Virus record (IMG/VR): IMGVR_UViG_3300025011_000096
Span: 1-38,768 of that record
Length of the DNA: 38,768 nucleotides
From: a virus
Direction: 5' to 3' (one strand)
The notes under the pieces are model-generated. The model ran no database searches. It was not told the origin of the DNA and saw nothing but the letters and a program-made list of their open reading frames with translations. This document shows, piece after piece, positions 9,534-16,220 of the stretch (its first letter is position 1; the number at the start of each line of letters is the position of its first letter). The position numbers and the translations under genes are program-made.

Positions 9534-11600
9534 ATGAATGAACAACTAGACCAAGACGTAGTAAATCTAGCAAAATCAATCCGAAAGGTTGAAAGCGCAG
9601 ATAACGAAAACGCACGAGGCTCATCGGGCGAATTTGGTTTGTATCAATTCATGCCAAACACATGGGCATCTACTACTGCTAAATATGGACTAGATGCGAA
9701 TGATAAGTCTCGTCAAAATCAAAATAAGGCTGCATACATGCAGTTGAAAGAATTGAAAGATGCAGGTCACAAACCAAGTGATATTGCAGCATATTGGAAT
9801 AGTGGGAAATTAAAAGATTGGGAAAATAATGTAGGGACAAACAGTAAAGGTGTTGCCTTCGACACTCCTGCATATGTACAGAAAGTTGGTACTACTTATC
9901 AGCAAATTAAAGGCGGTCAACAACAAACAAATATACCAAAATCTGGCTATACACCACCACCGTCTATTCATTCAGATCCGATAGTAAATAAAGAGAAAGA
10001 GCCTGAGAAAAAAGAATCAATCGCAGAAAAGATTACAAGATTTGCAGGATTAGAGAAAACTGCAGAGACAGCAGGTTCATGGCTTGCTCGACTTATGGTT
10101 GATAAAGATACTCGTCAATATCTCGAAAAACCAACCGCAAAAGAAACTGCTGGCGCGCTATTAAACGTAGGTTCTATGTTTGTAGGAGGTGGTGCTGTAG
10201 GAGCTGGAGCAAAAGCACTTGGAGGCGGAGCATTACGTCAGGCTGCTAAAGCTGGGCTTGTTGGAGGAGCAAAAGCAGGAGGTATGGTTGGTGCAGGACA
10301 AGCTCTTGAAGAAAATGCTGGTGCTGCTGAAATTGCAAAGAAAGCTGTAACTGGCGGAGCAATAGGCGGTGCACTTGGAGTAGGAGTTCCAGTTATTGGT
10401 GCGGCGGCAGGTATTGTGCCTGCAGCAGTTCGCGCAACAAAAGGTCTTGTTACTCGTGGTTTAGAGGGCGCAGAAAGCGTCGTTGCACGTCAAGCACAAT
10501 TAAAAACTTTGCCTAAGGTAGAACAAGAAGCATTACGCTCAGGATTGCCAGACCCTATAGTGAACACATTGAAAGAGAGCAGTCCAGCAACAAAAAGTAC
10601 GTTCTATGAAATGCTCAACATTCATAAGAAGGGACTTGAAAATCCTATGTATGCTAGAGATAACAAAGCAAGCCGTGTACCAGCACAAACTTTCCTTAAA
10701 AATGTCGAAGGTATTCAAGCGTCATCAAAGAGAATCGGGCAAGAAATATCTCAAATTGCTCAATCAGAGCCTGGTGTACAGAAAGATTTTAGTAATCCTA
10801 TCATTGCCTTTATTGAAAGTCTTGAAAAGAAGGGTATTACATTAAATCCTGGCACTGGTAAGTTCACATCTACAGGAAAGGTGCCGTCTGCTGAAATGAA
10901 GTATTACGACGATATTCTAAAAGAATTACAGATTGTAACAAAAGATAGTCCATATATAACAAATAAGCAGGCTCATGAGTTGCGACAAAGACTATTCCAG
11001 ACACTTGATGCAGCAACACGTCAGGGAGGGGCAGTCGGGCAACGTCCGTACGGTGTCGATGTTGACCAGGATGTACAAATGTTACGCCGAGGTATTTCTG
11101 AAATGATTGGGCCAGAATATCAACGACTTGCAAAAGAATACGCTGAAAATGAACAAGTGTTGAGTGAGATTGCGAAGATTGCAAAGACATCAATTGATAA
11201 AATTGATACGAAGGATAAAGACCTTGCCCAGATACTTATGCGGACTATGGGAAATACATCTGCTCGACCACAAGAGCTTATTGATAAAGTTATACAAACG
11301 GCACAGAAAAACGGTGTAAATATAGATTCTGATATCAATGCACAGCTGTACATGGCAGACCTTCTTGAGAAACTATATGGATCTACACAGACAAGAACCT
11401 TGCAATCAGGCGTAAAACAAGGAACATCTGAAGCAATAGAAACAATGTTACCTTCAGCAGTTACAGGAGATTTTACAAATGCAATTATGCAGGGAGGTCG
11501 TGCGTTGCTAGGTAAAGGGCAAAATGACCAAATCAAAGCATTTGAACGACTCATAAACGAATACGCAGGGCAGAATGGTGGATTGATTAAATTACGATAG
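9534..11600 (+). CDS. virion-associated lytic transglycosylase / internal protein
   Basis: A 688-residue protein. The N-terminal 120 residues are an SLT-type lysozyme-like domain: probable catalytic Glu20 in KVESA, GLYQFMP at 35-41 and AAYWNSG at 85-91. A Gly/Ala-rich hydrophobic region around residues 195-305 could insert in membranes. The C-terminal half is helical and charged. This combination parallels T7 gp16-like internal proteins that open peptidoglycan and help DNA entry. ATG 9534, two bases after the previous stop, is preferred over ATG 9489, which would overlap it by 44 bases. A terminator follows immediately. Confidence 0.8.
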   Translation: MNEQLDQDVVNLAKSIRKVESADNENARGSSGEFGLYQFMPNTWASTTAKYGLDANDKSRQNQNKAAYMQLKELKDAGHKPSDIAAYWNSGKLKDWENNVGTNSKGVAFDTPAYVQKVGTTYQQIKGGQQQTNIPKSGYTPPPSIHSDPIVNKEKEPEKKESIAEKITRFAGLEKTAETAGSWLARLMVDKDTRQYLEKPTAKETAGALLNVGSMFVGGGAVGAGAKALGGGALRQAAKAGLVGGAKAGGMVGAGQALEENAGAAEIAKKAVTGGAIGGALGVGVPVIGAAAGIVPAAVRATKGLVTRGLEGAESVVARQAQLKTLPKVEQEALRSGLPDPIVNTLKESSPATKSTFYEMLNIHKKGLENPMYARDNKASRVPAQTFLKNVEGIQASSKRIGQEISQIAQSEPGVQKDFSNPIIAFIESLEKKGITLNPGTGKFTSTGKVPSAEMKYYDDILKELQIVTKDSPYITNKQAHELRQRLFQTLDAATRQGGAVGQRPYGVDVDQDVQMLRRGISEMIGPEYQRLAKEYAENEQVLSEIAKIAKTSIDKIDTKDKDLAQILMRTMGNTSARPQELIDKVIQTAQKNGVNIDSDINAQLYMADLLEKLYGSTQTRTLQSGVKQGTSEAIETMLPSAVTGDFTNAIMQGGRALLGKGQNDQIKAFERLINEYAGQNGGLIKLR

Positions 11601-11632
11601 AAAAAATCTCACATTAGTGTGTGAGTTTTTTT
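11601..11632. terminator. bidirectional intrinsic terminator ending the virion operon
   Basis: The stem CTCACA (11608-11613) pairs with TGTGAG (11620-11625), with an A-run on the left and a T-run on the right, so it can act on both strands. It lies between the stop of the + strand virion operon at 11600 and the stop of a converging minus-strand gene at 11634. Confidence 0.85.
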
Positions 11633-11633
11633 A

Positions 11634-11939
11634 TTAAAACGATTCATTAAGAAGTTCGTATGCAACCTCTAAAATACGTCTATCTTCACGAAGTTGAAGA
11701 ATAGACTTATGAATTTCAAGATTGTGTCCATCTTCAATAGATATATTGTATGTCCATGACTTTTTAGGGTCTTTCACAACAAGAGAAGACTGAAGTCTTA
11801 AAATATCTGCATCAATTTTTTCAATCTTTGTTTGATATGTATTACTCAAATTTATCTGAGTAATAAATGTCTGTGCGCCGTAGGCCACCCCAATTGGTAG
11901 AACTAGAGCAATAGCAAGTGTTATAAGTATGTTTTTCAT
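11634..11939 (-). CDS. secreted or membrane-anchored small coiled-coil protein
   Basis: A 101-residue protein starting MKNILITLAIALVLPIG, a clear signal peptide or signal anchor ending near AYGA. The mature part has a heptad-like region (KIEKIDADILRLQSSL) and a charged helix at the C-terminus. ATG 11939 is chosen because the N-terminal hydrophobic segment then begins correctly; an upstream in-frame ATG at 11978 would add 13 residues. A sigma70-like promoter lies just upstream. Envelope location is well supported; function is unknown, with a spanin-like or superinfection role possible. Confidence 0.65.
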   Translation of the reverse strand: MKNILITLAIALVLPIGVAYGAQTFITQINLSNTYQTKIEKIDADILRLQSSLVVKDPKKSWTYNISIEDGHNLEIHKSILQLREDRRILEVAYELLNESF

Positions 11940-11969
11940 ATTAGTGCTTTTATTTGATAAGCTACTTAA

Positions 11970-11998
11970 ACAATACAATACTCAAAGTAAAAAGTCAA
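11970..11998 (-). promoter_or_regulatory. putative leftward promoter for the secreted small protein
   Basis: On the minus strand TTGACT (11998-11993) is followed after 17 nt by TATTGT (11975-11970). The predicted start is near 11963, 24 nt before the ATG at 11939. It is divergent to the promoter at 12014-12042. Confidence 0.5.
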
Positions 11999-12013
11999 TA
12001 CGTATTCTTACAT

Positions 12014-12042
12014 TTGGATAAAAGTAATTGTTGTTGTATAAT
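12014..12042 (+). promoter_or_regulatory. sigma70-like promoter for the XhlA-like holin gene
   Basis: TTGGAT (12014-12019), a 17-nt spacer and a perfect TATAAT (12037-12042). The ATG at 12060 follows 17 nt after the -10 box. Confidence 0.7.
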
Positions 12043-12059
12043 TAATTTTATTACAACAT

Positions 12060-12341
12060 ATGTACAACCAAAGAATGGCAAACTTGGAAAAAGAAGTAGG
12101 CGCACTCAAAACAGAGGTTGCGGTTGTTAAGGTTGACGGGCAGTACACAAAGAATACTGTTACGGAAATCAAAGACACTCTTGATGCATACACAGTATCG
12201 GAAAAGAAACGTCACGCTGATGCTGACGAAAGAGCCGACAAGAAGTACGCGTCGAAATCAACACAGCATATTGTGTATGGACTCGTGGCAATTATCCTCA
12301 CCGCTGTGGCTGGCGCACTTGTGAGGCTGGTTGTGATGTAG
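12060..12341 (+). CDS. XhlA-like membrane protein (holin/haemolysin type)
   Basis: A 93-residue protein with an N-terminal coiled coil (ANLEKEVGALKTEVAVVKVD), a charged middle region and one C-terminal transmembrane helix (IVYGLVAIILTAVAGALVRL). This layout matches XhlA/haemolysin-like phage proteins that act with holins and amidases in lysis. A second in-frame ATG at 12075 would begin MANLEKE and is equally plausible; the first is listed. It has its own consensus-like promoter and is followed by a long apparently non-coding region. Confidence 0.65.
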   Translation: MYNQRMANLEKEVGALKTEVAVVKVDGQYTKNTVTEIKDTLDAYTVSEKKRHADADERADKKYASKSTQHIVYGLVAIILTAVAGALVRLVVM

Positions 12342-12455
12342 TTGACATTCCGCCTACATGAATATACGTTGATATACAACAATATACAGTGATATAGTAG
12401 ATTACAGCGTGAGTTCGACAAGAACATTTAGACTGGCACTTTGGATTTAATTAGA
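12342..12455 (+). other. non-coding leader with consensus -35 and 10-bp phased repeats
   Basis: TTGACA at 12342-12347 is a perfect -35 box; a possible -10 (TATACG, 12363-12368) lies 15 nt away, which is short. Four 10-base units starting ATATAC or ATATAG follow at 12362, 12372, 12382 and 12392, in helical phase. No coding frame is visible. It may be a promoter/operator or an AT-rich unwinding element upstream of the large stem-loop. Confidence 0.4.
12362..12401. repeat. four phased 10-bp ATATA(C/G) repeats
   Basis: Units begin at 12362, 12372, 12382 and 12392. The first three start ATATAC, the fourth ATATAG. Ten-base spacing puts the motif on one DNA face, as in iterons or cooperative operators. 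Confidence 0.6.
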
Positions 12456-12571
12456 CTGCCACCATAATGCTTGGGATTTAGGATGAGATCCTGTACAGGC
12501 ATACATTATCCATAAGGTAGCTCCTTATACGAAGAGGTTATGGTCTTCAATCCCGAACATTATGGTGGCAG
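12456..12571 (+). ncRNA. large structured RNA / stem-loop of unknown class
   Basis: The arms 12456-12478 and 12549-12571 are inverted repeats of 23 nt with two mismatches; the outer 14 bp (CTGCCACCATAATG) are perfect. Inside are further hairpins: AGGAT-GAG-ATCCT, and ATAAGG-TAGCT-CCTTAT, with an alternative CCATAA/TTATGG pairing. No coding frame occupies the region. A T-rich stretch follows at 12577-12583. This could be a non-coding RNA, an origin structure or the ends of a tiny mobile element; no known RNA family was recognised. Confidence 0.5.
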
Positions 12572-12766
12572 CTTGCATTTTTATAGGAAGTCATTACAAT
12601 CAGCTGGAGAACACCTGACGACCTTGAGTCGCTGAGTGTCCAGACACCCGAAGTGATTAGCGGAGTGTCGGCAAGTAATGTGTCGAAGGACGCGTTGAAA
12701 ACACATAGTATCAACCCTGTGTGTTTTTGTTTTGCATATTCGTAATGTGGGTGTACTATTACTTCC
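12572..12766 (+). other. non-coding stretch with short inverted repeats
   Basis: No convincing gene is seen. Short TGTC/GACA motifs recur between 12635 and 12690. A stem AAACACA (12699-12705) / TGTGTTT (12720-12726) followed by T-rich DNA may be a weak terminator. A promoter-like TTGCAT (12732-12737) with TACTAT (12754-12759) lies just before the gene at 12767. Confidence 0.4.
12732..12760 (+). promoter_or_regulatory. putative promoter with GGGTGTA element, predicted leaderless
   Basis: TTGCAT (12732-12737) and TACTAT (12754-12759) are 16 nt apart. The -10 is fused to GGGTGTA (12749-12755), also present at the promoter at 25089-25117 together with the same TTGCAT. The ATG at 12767 lies 7 nt beyond the -10. 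Confidence 0.45.
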
Positions 12767-12934
12767 ATGAAAGGACACAAGTTCGACTTCATGAACAAGC
12801 CTACCCCCGATTGGGAACTGCACAATGGCGTGGTAGTGGATTGTTATTCCTGCTCTCAAAAGTTCTACACGCCGACTACTAATCAGGCGCACGTTTGTCC
12901 AAGGTGCACTATCAAACATTCCTATGTACGATGA
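12767..12934 (+). CDS. small zinc-ribbon protein
   Basis: A 55-residue protein with two CxxC pairs, CYSC at residues 26-29 and CPRC at 44-47, spaced as in a treble-clef or zinc ribbon. The ATG sits 7 nt after a promoter-like -10. The last bases overlap the next zinc-ribbon gene, which starts at 12924 in another frame. Small proteins of this type often modulate host RNA polymerase or nucleases, but no specific family is recognised. Confidence 0.6.
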   Translation: MKGHKFDFMNKPTPDWELHNGVVVDCYSCSQKFYTPTTNQAHVCPRCTIKHSYVR

Positions 12935-13064
12935 GAACCTGTACTATCCAGATGGTACGAAGCTTAAACACGCAGAGACGGCTTTATGTACAACCTGTAG
13001 ACGCGAGAAGTTTATAAGAAAAAAAGGTAGCACTGACATTACTCAATGCTACCGTTGTCGATAG
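12924..13064 (+). CDS. small zinc-ribbon protein
   Basis: A 46-residue protein with CTTC at residues 22-25 and CYRC at 42-45 and a basic linker between them (RREKFIRKKG). It overlaps the preceding zinc-ribbon gene by 11 bases. Its TAG (13062-13064) directly abuts the stop of a converging minus-strand gene at 13065. DNA or RNA binding is plausible from the charge pattern. Function unknown. Confidence 0.6.
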   Translation: MYDENLYYPDGTKLKHAETALCTTCRREKFIRKKGSTDITQCYRCR

Positions 13065-13277
13065 TCACACATATTGTTTGCACCATGTGATTGCAGGTGA
13101 GCACGGCTCACGACACTCAGACACCCATTCTTTGACACAACGTGCCATACGCTCTGGATATTCAAGCATGCATGCGGCTTCCATCATGCACGAATGCTGA
13201 GAAAGACGACGGTTGCGCTTGTTGAGGTATGCACACTCGACGACGTTGGCGAGTTCTTCACGGGTTGGTTTGTCCAT
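13065..13277 (-). CDS. small Cys-rich hypothetical protein
   Basis: A 70-residue protein beginning MDKPTREELANVVECAYL, mostly helical, with seven Cys residues including a C-terminal run of C-x3-C and a final WCKQYV. ATG 13277 overlaps the HNH gene stop (13258) by 20 bases, so translation is probably coupled. An in-frame ATG at 13340 would overlap the HNH gene far more and is disfavoured. No family recognised. Confidence 0.55.
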   Translation of the reverse strand: MDKPTREELANVVECAYLNKRNRRLSQHSCMMEAACMLEYPERMARCVKEWVSECREPCSPAITWCKQYV

Positions 13278-13527
13278 GATGTTTCTCCAGTAGTTTGGCG
13301 AGCATAATGTACTCATGATGCGCGAGACGTACACGCTCACCTGTCTTTGGATTCATTTCAAGGAAGTACAGTACCTCCTCAACCCCTCTATGACAATTGT
13401 CACAGAGAATGATTATCCACTGGTTCTTTGCAATCCCGTAGAACCTACGTGGCAATGGATGGTGGCGGCTCAACTTCCGTGTCGAACCACATCTAGTACA
13501 GCATGCGCCGATGAAGATTTTTCTCAT
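13258..13527 (-). CDS. HNH endonuclease-like protein
   Basis: An 89-residue protein with CTRCG at residues 10-14, a conserved RHHPLPRRFYG segment and CDNCHRGVEEVL, the arrangement of a zinc-stabilised HNH (His-Asn-His) nuclease. ATG 13527 overlaps the TGA of the upstream gene (ATGA) and is preferred over a non-ATG in-frame start at 13620. Free-standing HNH proteins in phages act as homing endonucleases or packaging nicking enzymes. This one lies far from the terminase genes, so a homing or host-DNA role is more likely, though unproven. Confidence 0.7.
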   Translation of the reverse strand: MRKIFIGACCTRCGSTRKLSRHHPLPRRFYGIAKNQWIIILCDNCHRGVEEVLYFLEMNPKTGERVRLAHHEYIMLAKLLEKHHGQTNP

Positions 13528-13712
13528 TTCTGAGTCCTCCTCTTGTATGCTATAAATGCAGCACGACAGTGTGCGTCCGATTGGAAAATCCAATTCACGA
13601 AACGCTCTGACCGCTTCCAATTACAACGATACACGCGCGACGAGAAAGGTTCCTTTATCGAGCCTCCAAGAATAAAATTCAGGAAGCACGAAATGAATAT
13701 AAGCTTGTCCAT
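13524..13712 (-). CDS. small hypothetical protein with Shine-Dalgarno start
   Basis: A 62-residue protein with a short hydrophobic N-terminus (LIFISCFLNFILGG) and a basic C-terminus. It is the first gene of a three-gene minus-strand operon with the HNH protein. Unlike most genes here it has a good ribosome-binding site: AGGAGG about 5 nt before the ATG at 13712. The stop overlaps the HNH start. The different initiation signal suggests separate acquisition. Confidence 0.55.
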   Translation of the reverse strand: MDKLIFISCFLNFILGGSIKEPFSSRVYRCNWKRSERFVNWIFQSDAHCRAAFIAYKRRTQK

Positions 13713-13748
13713 GACGACCTCCTGTATGTAATGTACTGTCCGTTTTTA

Positions 13749-13775
13749 ATTGTACCACGGTTTTCACGAAGTCAA
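13749..13775 (-). promoter_or_regulatory. putative promoter of the HNH operon
   Basis: On the minus strand TTGACT (13775-13770) and TACAAT (13754-13749) with a 15-nt spacer, followed by a leader of about 30 nt with an AGGAGG ribosome-binding site before ATG 13712. The spacer is shorter than usual. Confidence 0.5.
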
Positions 13776-13783
13776 CTGTGCAC

Positions 13784-13815
13784 AAAAAAACACCAATTAC
13801 TGCGGTGTCTTTTTT
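13784..13815. terminator. bidirectional intrinsic terminator
   Basis: Stem ACACC (13790-13794) with GGTGT (13804-13808), flanked by an A-run on the left and a T-run on the right. Confidence 0.7.
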
Positions 13816-13972
13816 ACCCGAGAGGATATGCTCTAATTATCTGCAGTCGAACTGCTACTCTCGGAACGATTTAGAAACTGTGCTTTCGTACTCAATAATA
13901 CCTACGTTGTCTTCCGACGAGAGGCAGGATTTTTATGAATTAAAAGCGTGGAATATTATGGATAGTCCACTG
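13784..13972 (-). ncRNA. candidate small RNA with own promoter and terminator
   Basis: No convincing gene occupies this stretch. On the minus strand an extended -10 (TGG-TATACT, 13987-13979) predicts a start near 13972. The transcript would contain a 7-bp closing stem CCGAGAG/CTCTCGG (ends at about 13869 and 13819) enclosing GCAG-TTCGA-CTGC, and would end in ACACC/GGTGT followed by seven U at 13790-13784. A plus-strand frame through here crosses the terminator and has no supporting signal. Class unknown; evidence is from signals only. Confidence 0.4.
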
Positions 13973-13987
13973 TGCTGGAGTATACCA

Positions 13988-14121
13988 TATATCAAAAAAA
14001 CCCGTGAATATTGACATGTCGCACATAATATATCGTAGTGACTGATGTTTCTGAGAATCGTGGTAGTATTTTAGTAGATAGCCCTCGGGCTATTTTAGAC
14101 GATAACCGCCGAAAGGCATAT
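13988..14121 (+). promoter_or_regulatory. leader of the secreted transglycosylase gene
   Basis: TTGACA at 14011-14016 is a perfect -35, but the best -10 (TATCGT, 14031-14036) is only 14 nt away. A nine-codon frame (14045-14074) precedes a strong hairpin AUAGCCC/GGGCUAU (14078-14093) followed by TTTA, an attenuator-like layout. A GCC-GAAA-GGC hairpin (14109-14118) sits just before the ATG at 14122. Weakly supported as regulation. Confidence 0.35.
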
Positions 14122-14547
14122 ATGTTATTTACATGCTCACTAATTTTATCATTTCAATTCCATTGCTTGACTCCTCAACAGGAAGAAACCTGGATGACAA
14201 AAAAAGTCGCCTCGGAAGCAACTTTATCGGTAGTATATGCCGAAAAGGAAAAAACGCAAATCATTGCAAAAATCCATGAAGTCTTCGGTGAGGATGGCGA
14301 TATGGCAGTATCCGTCGCTATCGCTGAAAGCGACCTCAATCCAACCGCAGTGAACGGACAAGACAGCCACAGGGGATGTACAGGGAGTATAGGGTTATTC
14401 CAGGTAGGATGCCTACATATGAGTGAGAACCCCGAAGCCCTCAAGGATATAGACACAAACATTCGTGTCGCATATACGATATTCAAAGAGAGCGGCTGGA
14501 AACCATGGGGAGTCTGTACCAATGGTTCTGTGAACTGTGGACTGTAG
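14122..14547 (+). CDS. secreted lytic transglycosylase-like protein
   Basis: A 141-residue protein with an N-terminal hydrophobic signal (MLFTCSLILSFQFHC) and an SLT/lysozyme-like domain: probable catalytic Glu69 in AIAESDLNP, the SIGLFQV motif at 89-95, and a C-terminal GWKPWGVC segment typical of the fold. Cys pairs may stabilise it outside the cytoplasm. ATG 14122 is preferred because upstream in-frame codons lie beyond a hairpin and lack a signal sequence. It probably degrades the cell wall at lysis or entry. A strong terminator follows. Confidence 0.7.
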   Translation: MLFTCSLILSFQFHCLTPQQEETWMTKKVASEATLSVVYAEKEKTQIIAKIHEVFGEDGDMAVSVAIAESDLNPTAVNGQDSHRGCTGSIGLFQVGCLHMSENPEALKDIDTNIRVAYTIFKESGWKPWGVCTNGSVNCGL

Positions 14548-14556
14548 TCCAGATAC

Positions 14557-14588
14557 AAAAACATCCCTATTTCGGGATGTTTTCTTTT
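14557..14588. terminator. strong intrinsic terminator between converging genes
   Basis: Stem ACATCCC (14561-14567) with GGGATGT (14574-14580), an A-run before and T-rich DNA after, so it serves both strands. The stop of a small minus-strand gene lies in its loop. Confidence 0.85.
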
Positions 14589-14677
14589 GCTTGACGACGT
14601 GCTTTATAGCATGTTTTCCTCTGTGCACAGATACCATTGAGTGTTGGGGCACTGCATCCTGAACATGTTGCGAGCAT
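14567..14677 (-). CDS. very small zinc-finger-like protein
   Basis: A 36-residue frame starting MLATCSGCSAPTLNGIC and ending at a TAG inside the terminator loop. It has a CSGC pair and two further Cys (residues 17 and 23), then a basic tail. The ATG is one base beyond the TAG of the holin gene, so it would be translated by coupling as the last gene of the lysis operon. The short length makes it uncertain, but position and Cys spacing favour a real gene. Confidence 0.45.
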   Translation of the reverse strand: MLATCSGCSAPTLNGICAQRKTCYKARRQAKENIPK

Positions 14678-14678
14678 G

Positions 14679-14873
14679 CTACGCGCTCCAGCGTCCATTG
14701 ATATACTTCGTCCCCTCAGATGCGAGAAGGGCGATAACTGCTGTTGCCATAGGGCTTAATTCAAGCATTCCTACGTTGTCTGAAACGTATGCAAGTGCAG
14801 TTACTACGAGTAGTGCACCGAGGCGCCATGTGAATGACTTGACGCGCTTCATGAGTTGTGTGTCCATATACAT
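14679..14873 (-). CDS. holin-like small membrane protein
   Basis: A 64-residue protein with two hydrophobic segments (GALLVVTALAYVSDNVG and ATAVIALLASEGTKYI) separated by a short polar turn, and a basic N-terminus. Two-segment proteins of this size next to an endolysin are typically holins that permeabilise the membrane for lysis. It starts 7 bases after the endolysin gene stop. Two ATGs (14873 and 14867) are possible; a dual start is common in holins but is not shown here. Confidence 0.65.
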   Translation of the reverse strand: MYMDTQLMKRVKSFTWRLGALLVVTALAYVSDNVGMLELSPMATAVIALLASEGTKYINGRWSA

Positions 14874-14880
14874 ATAGTTG

Positions 14881-15924
14881 TTATATATTACTAATTGCTA
14901 ATGATTTTGTACCGAAGAACTTACCTGCCCATCCCTTTAGCTGCGTCTGTGAAACTTTACGATTTCGGAACAGTGACGCGTTAGCGAGTTGCCATGCTAA
15001 TACCTTCGACGCAGTGACATTACCGTAGTACCCTGTTTGGTATTCTGGTGCCATACATAGCCATCGTTGGAGAGCGAGGACGTGGTCGTTTCGTTGACCA
15101 AATTCACACACTCCTGAGGGTACCTTCTTCGTAGGCTTTGGTTCCTTTGAAACCTTTTTGTAAAAATATGCTGGGTGGTACATTCGCTTTGACATAAAGT
15201 CCTCACTTACATAGCGAATACGTAGACCGCCGAACCATGAACTATCAACAATGGTGAACCAGTTGCCAGAAGCATCGTTGTAAGCCCCATATTCGAGTAC
15301 CGTGACTTGGTGTCGGATTGTTGCACCCGTAAGAGCAAGTGCTTTGTCGATAATGTTCACCATGCTCCTTGCCCATTCTGGAACGATTGCGAAAATAGTG
15401 ACAGTGACCGAAGTTCCGCTATTAACGACTCGGGCTATCTGTTGCGTGTCTCCTATCGGGATTGCAAAGTAAGGAATTGGCGTTTCACGTAGAACCATTT
15501 CACGTACAGGAAGTTTGTTTGCTTCTACTTCTGTAAATCCGAAAGGTGTAGGGAAATCTTCCCATGCAAGTGTTTCGTTCTTTGAATACCGATGGACGAT
15601 TTCCTGTGGGTAACATCCTTCTGCAGGATAGTTACTACGGGTACGGTACATTAACATTTGAGAAGGTCGTGGCTCGCCAACACTCTCAAGGATTGTCCCA
15701 ATAGAGTGAACAACACATGCTCCTACCCCGTACTGGTTCTCATCAGCAAGGACATGCCCTGTTATTTTTATCCCTGTAAACGGATTTTCAGTAGTTGCTG
15801 TTGTGAGTACCTCTTCAGCAGAATAATCGCGCGACTTCTCTTCATCTGAACGAGGGTCGTCGAGTACACCGAAGTTGTATGTTTCGGGTATTCGATTAAA
15901 TAGTTTTTTGATTAAATTAAACAT
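14881..15924 (-). CDS. papain-like cysteine peptidase endolysin with peptidoglycan-binding domain
   Basis: A 347-residue protein. Residues about 35-255 resemble a C1-family (papain-like) peptidase: Gln64 and probable nucleophile Cys70 in NQYGVGACVVHS, His205 in RHQVTVLEYG and a following VDSSWFG segment. Residues about 272-316 (FGQRNDHVLALQRWL to the WQLAN end) match a PG_binding_1 domain. With the adjacent holin this fits an endolysin cleaving peptide cross-links. No signal peptide is present, so export would need the holin. Papain-type endolysins are uncommon; substrate is not inferable. Confidence 0.7.
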   Translation of the reverse strand: MFNLIKKLFNRIPETYNFGVLDDPRSDEEKSRDYSAEEVLTTATTENPFTGIKITGHVLADENQYGVGACVVHSIGTILESVGEPRPSQMLMYRTRSNYPAEGCYPQEIVHRYSKNETLAWEDFPTPFGFTEVEANKLPVREMVLRETPIPYFAIPIGDTQQIARVVNSGTSVTVTIFAIVPEWARSMVNIIDKALALTGATIRHQVTVLEYGAYNDASGNWFTIVDSSWFGGLRIRYVSEDFMSKRMYHPAYFYKKVSKEPKPTKKVPSGVCEFGQRNDHVLALQRWLCMAPEYQTGYYGNVTASKVLAWQLANASLFRNRKVSQTQLKGWAGKFFGTKSLAISNI

Positions 15925-15941
15925 TTCTAAAACTTAATGGA

Positions 15942-15990
15942 TAATGCAGATAGTATACACCCGAAACAAAAAACACCGCAAGGGGTGTTT
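15942..15990 (-). promoter_or_regulatory. putative lysis-operon promoter with GGGTGTA element
   Basis: Read leftward, TTGCGG (within the terminator at 15983-15978) is followed after 18 nt by TATACT, which is fused to GGGTGTA. The same GGGTGTA precedes the -10 at 12750 and 25107. The predicted start is about 25-30 nt upstream of ATG 15924. The -35 is imperfect. Confidence 0.35.
15966..15990 (-). terminator. intrinsic terminator downstream of the XRE gene
   Basis: Stem AAACACC (15971-15977) with GGTGTTT (15984-15990). On the minus strand it is followed by a T-rich run, ending the SPFH-XRE operon before the lysis genes. Confidence 0.75.
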
Positions 15991-16000
15991 CTTGTAGGTA

Positions 16001-16219
16001 TCACTTCAAGAAGAAACCAATAGGTTGCCCGTACACCTTTGCAATCTCAACAAGTTCGATTGCGTCAATGTTTCGCTCACCGCGCTCAATCTTTGAGACG
16101 AAGCACTGAGGTTGCTTGAACTTCTTGCCTACCTCTACCTGCGTCATTCCTGCAGCAAGTCGGGCTTCCTTTAACCTCTTCTGTAGGTACTGGTACTTTG
16201 GTAGTTTTGATTTTAACAT
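16001..16219 (-). CDS. XRE-family transcriptional regulator
   Basis: A 72-residue single-domain helix-turn-helix protein: ARLAAGMTQVEVGKKFKQPQ forms the HTH, followed by CFVSKIERGERNIDAIELVEIAKVYG, the classic XRE/Cro-CI signature. It starts one base after the SPFH gene stop and ends before a terminator, so it is the last gene of the SPFH operon. It could repress phage promoters; palindromes at 23291-23316 and the inverted repeat at 25033-25117 are candidate targets, but this is inference. Confidence 0.85.
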   Translation of the reverse strand: MLKSKLPKYQYLQKRLKEARLAAGMTQVEVGKKFKQPQCFVSKIERGERNIDAIELVEIAKVYGQPIGFFLK

Positions 16220-16220
16220 T

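Noticed and set aside
12456-12571. Retron-like msr/msd
   Set aside because: The inverted ends are suggestive, but no reverse transcriptase gene was found nearby.
13816-13870. Apparent tRNA acceptor (CCGAGAG/CTCTCGG) with a TTCGA loop
   Set aside because: The spacing between arms is only about 33 nt and the TTCGA loop has five bases, so it cannot form a normal cloverleaf.
13778-14014. 78-residue plus-strand frame between the HNH operon and the transglycosylase
   Set aside because: It reads through an intrinsic terminator and structured region and has no start signal or domain.
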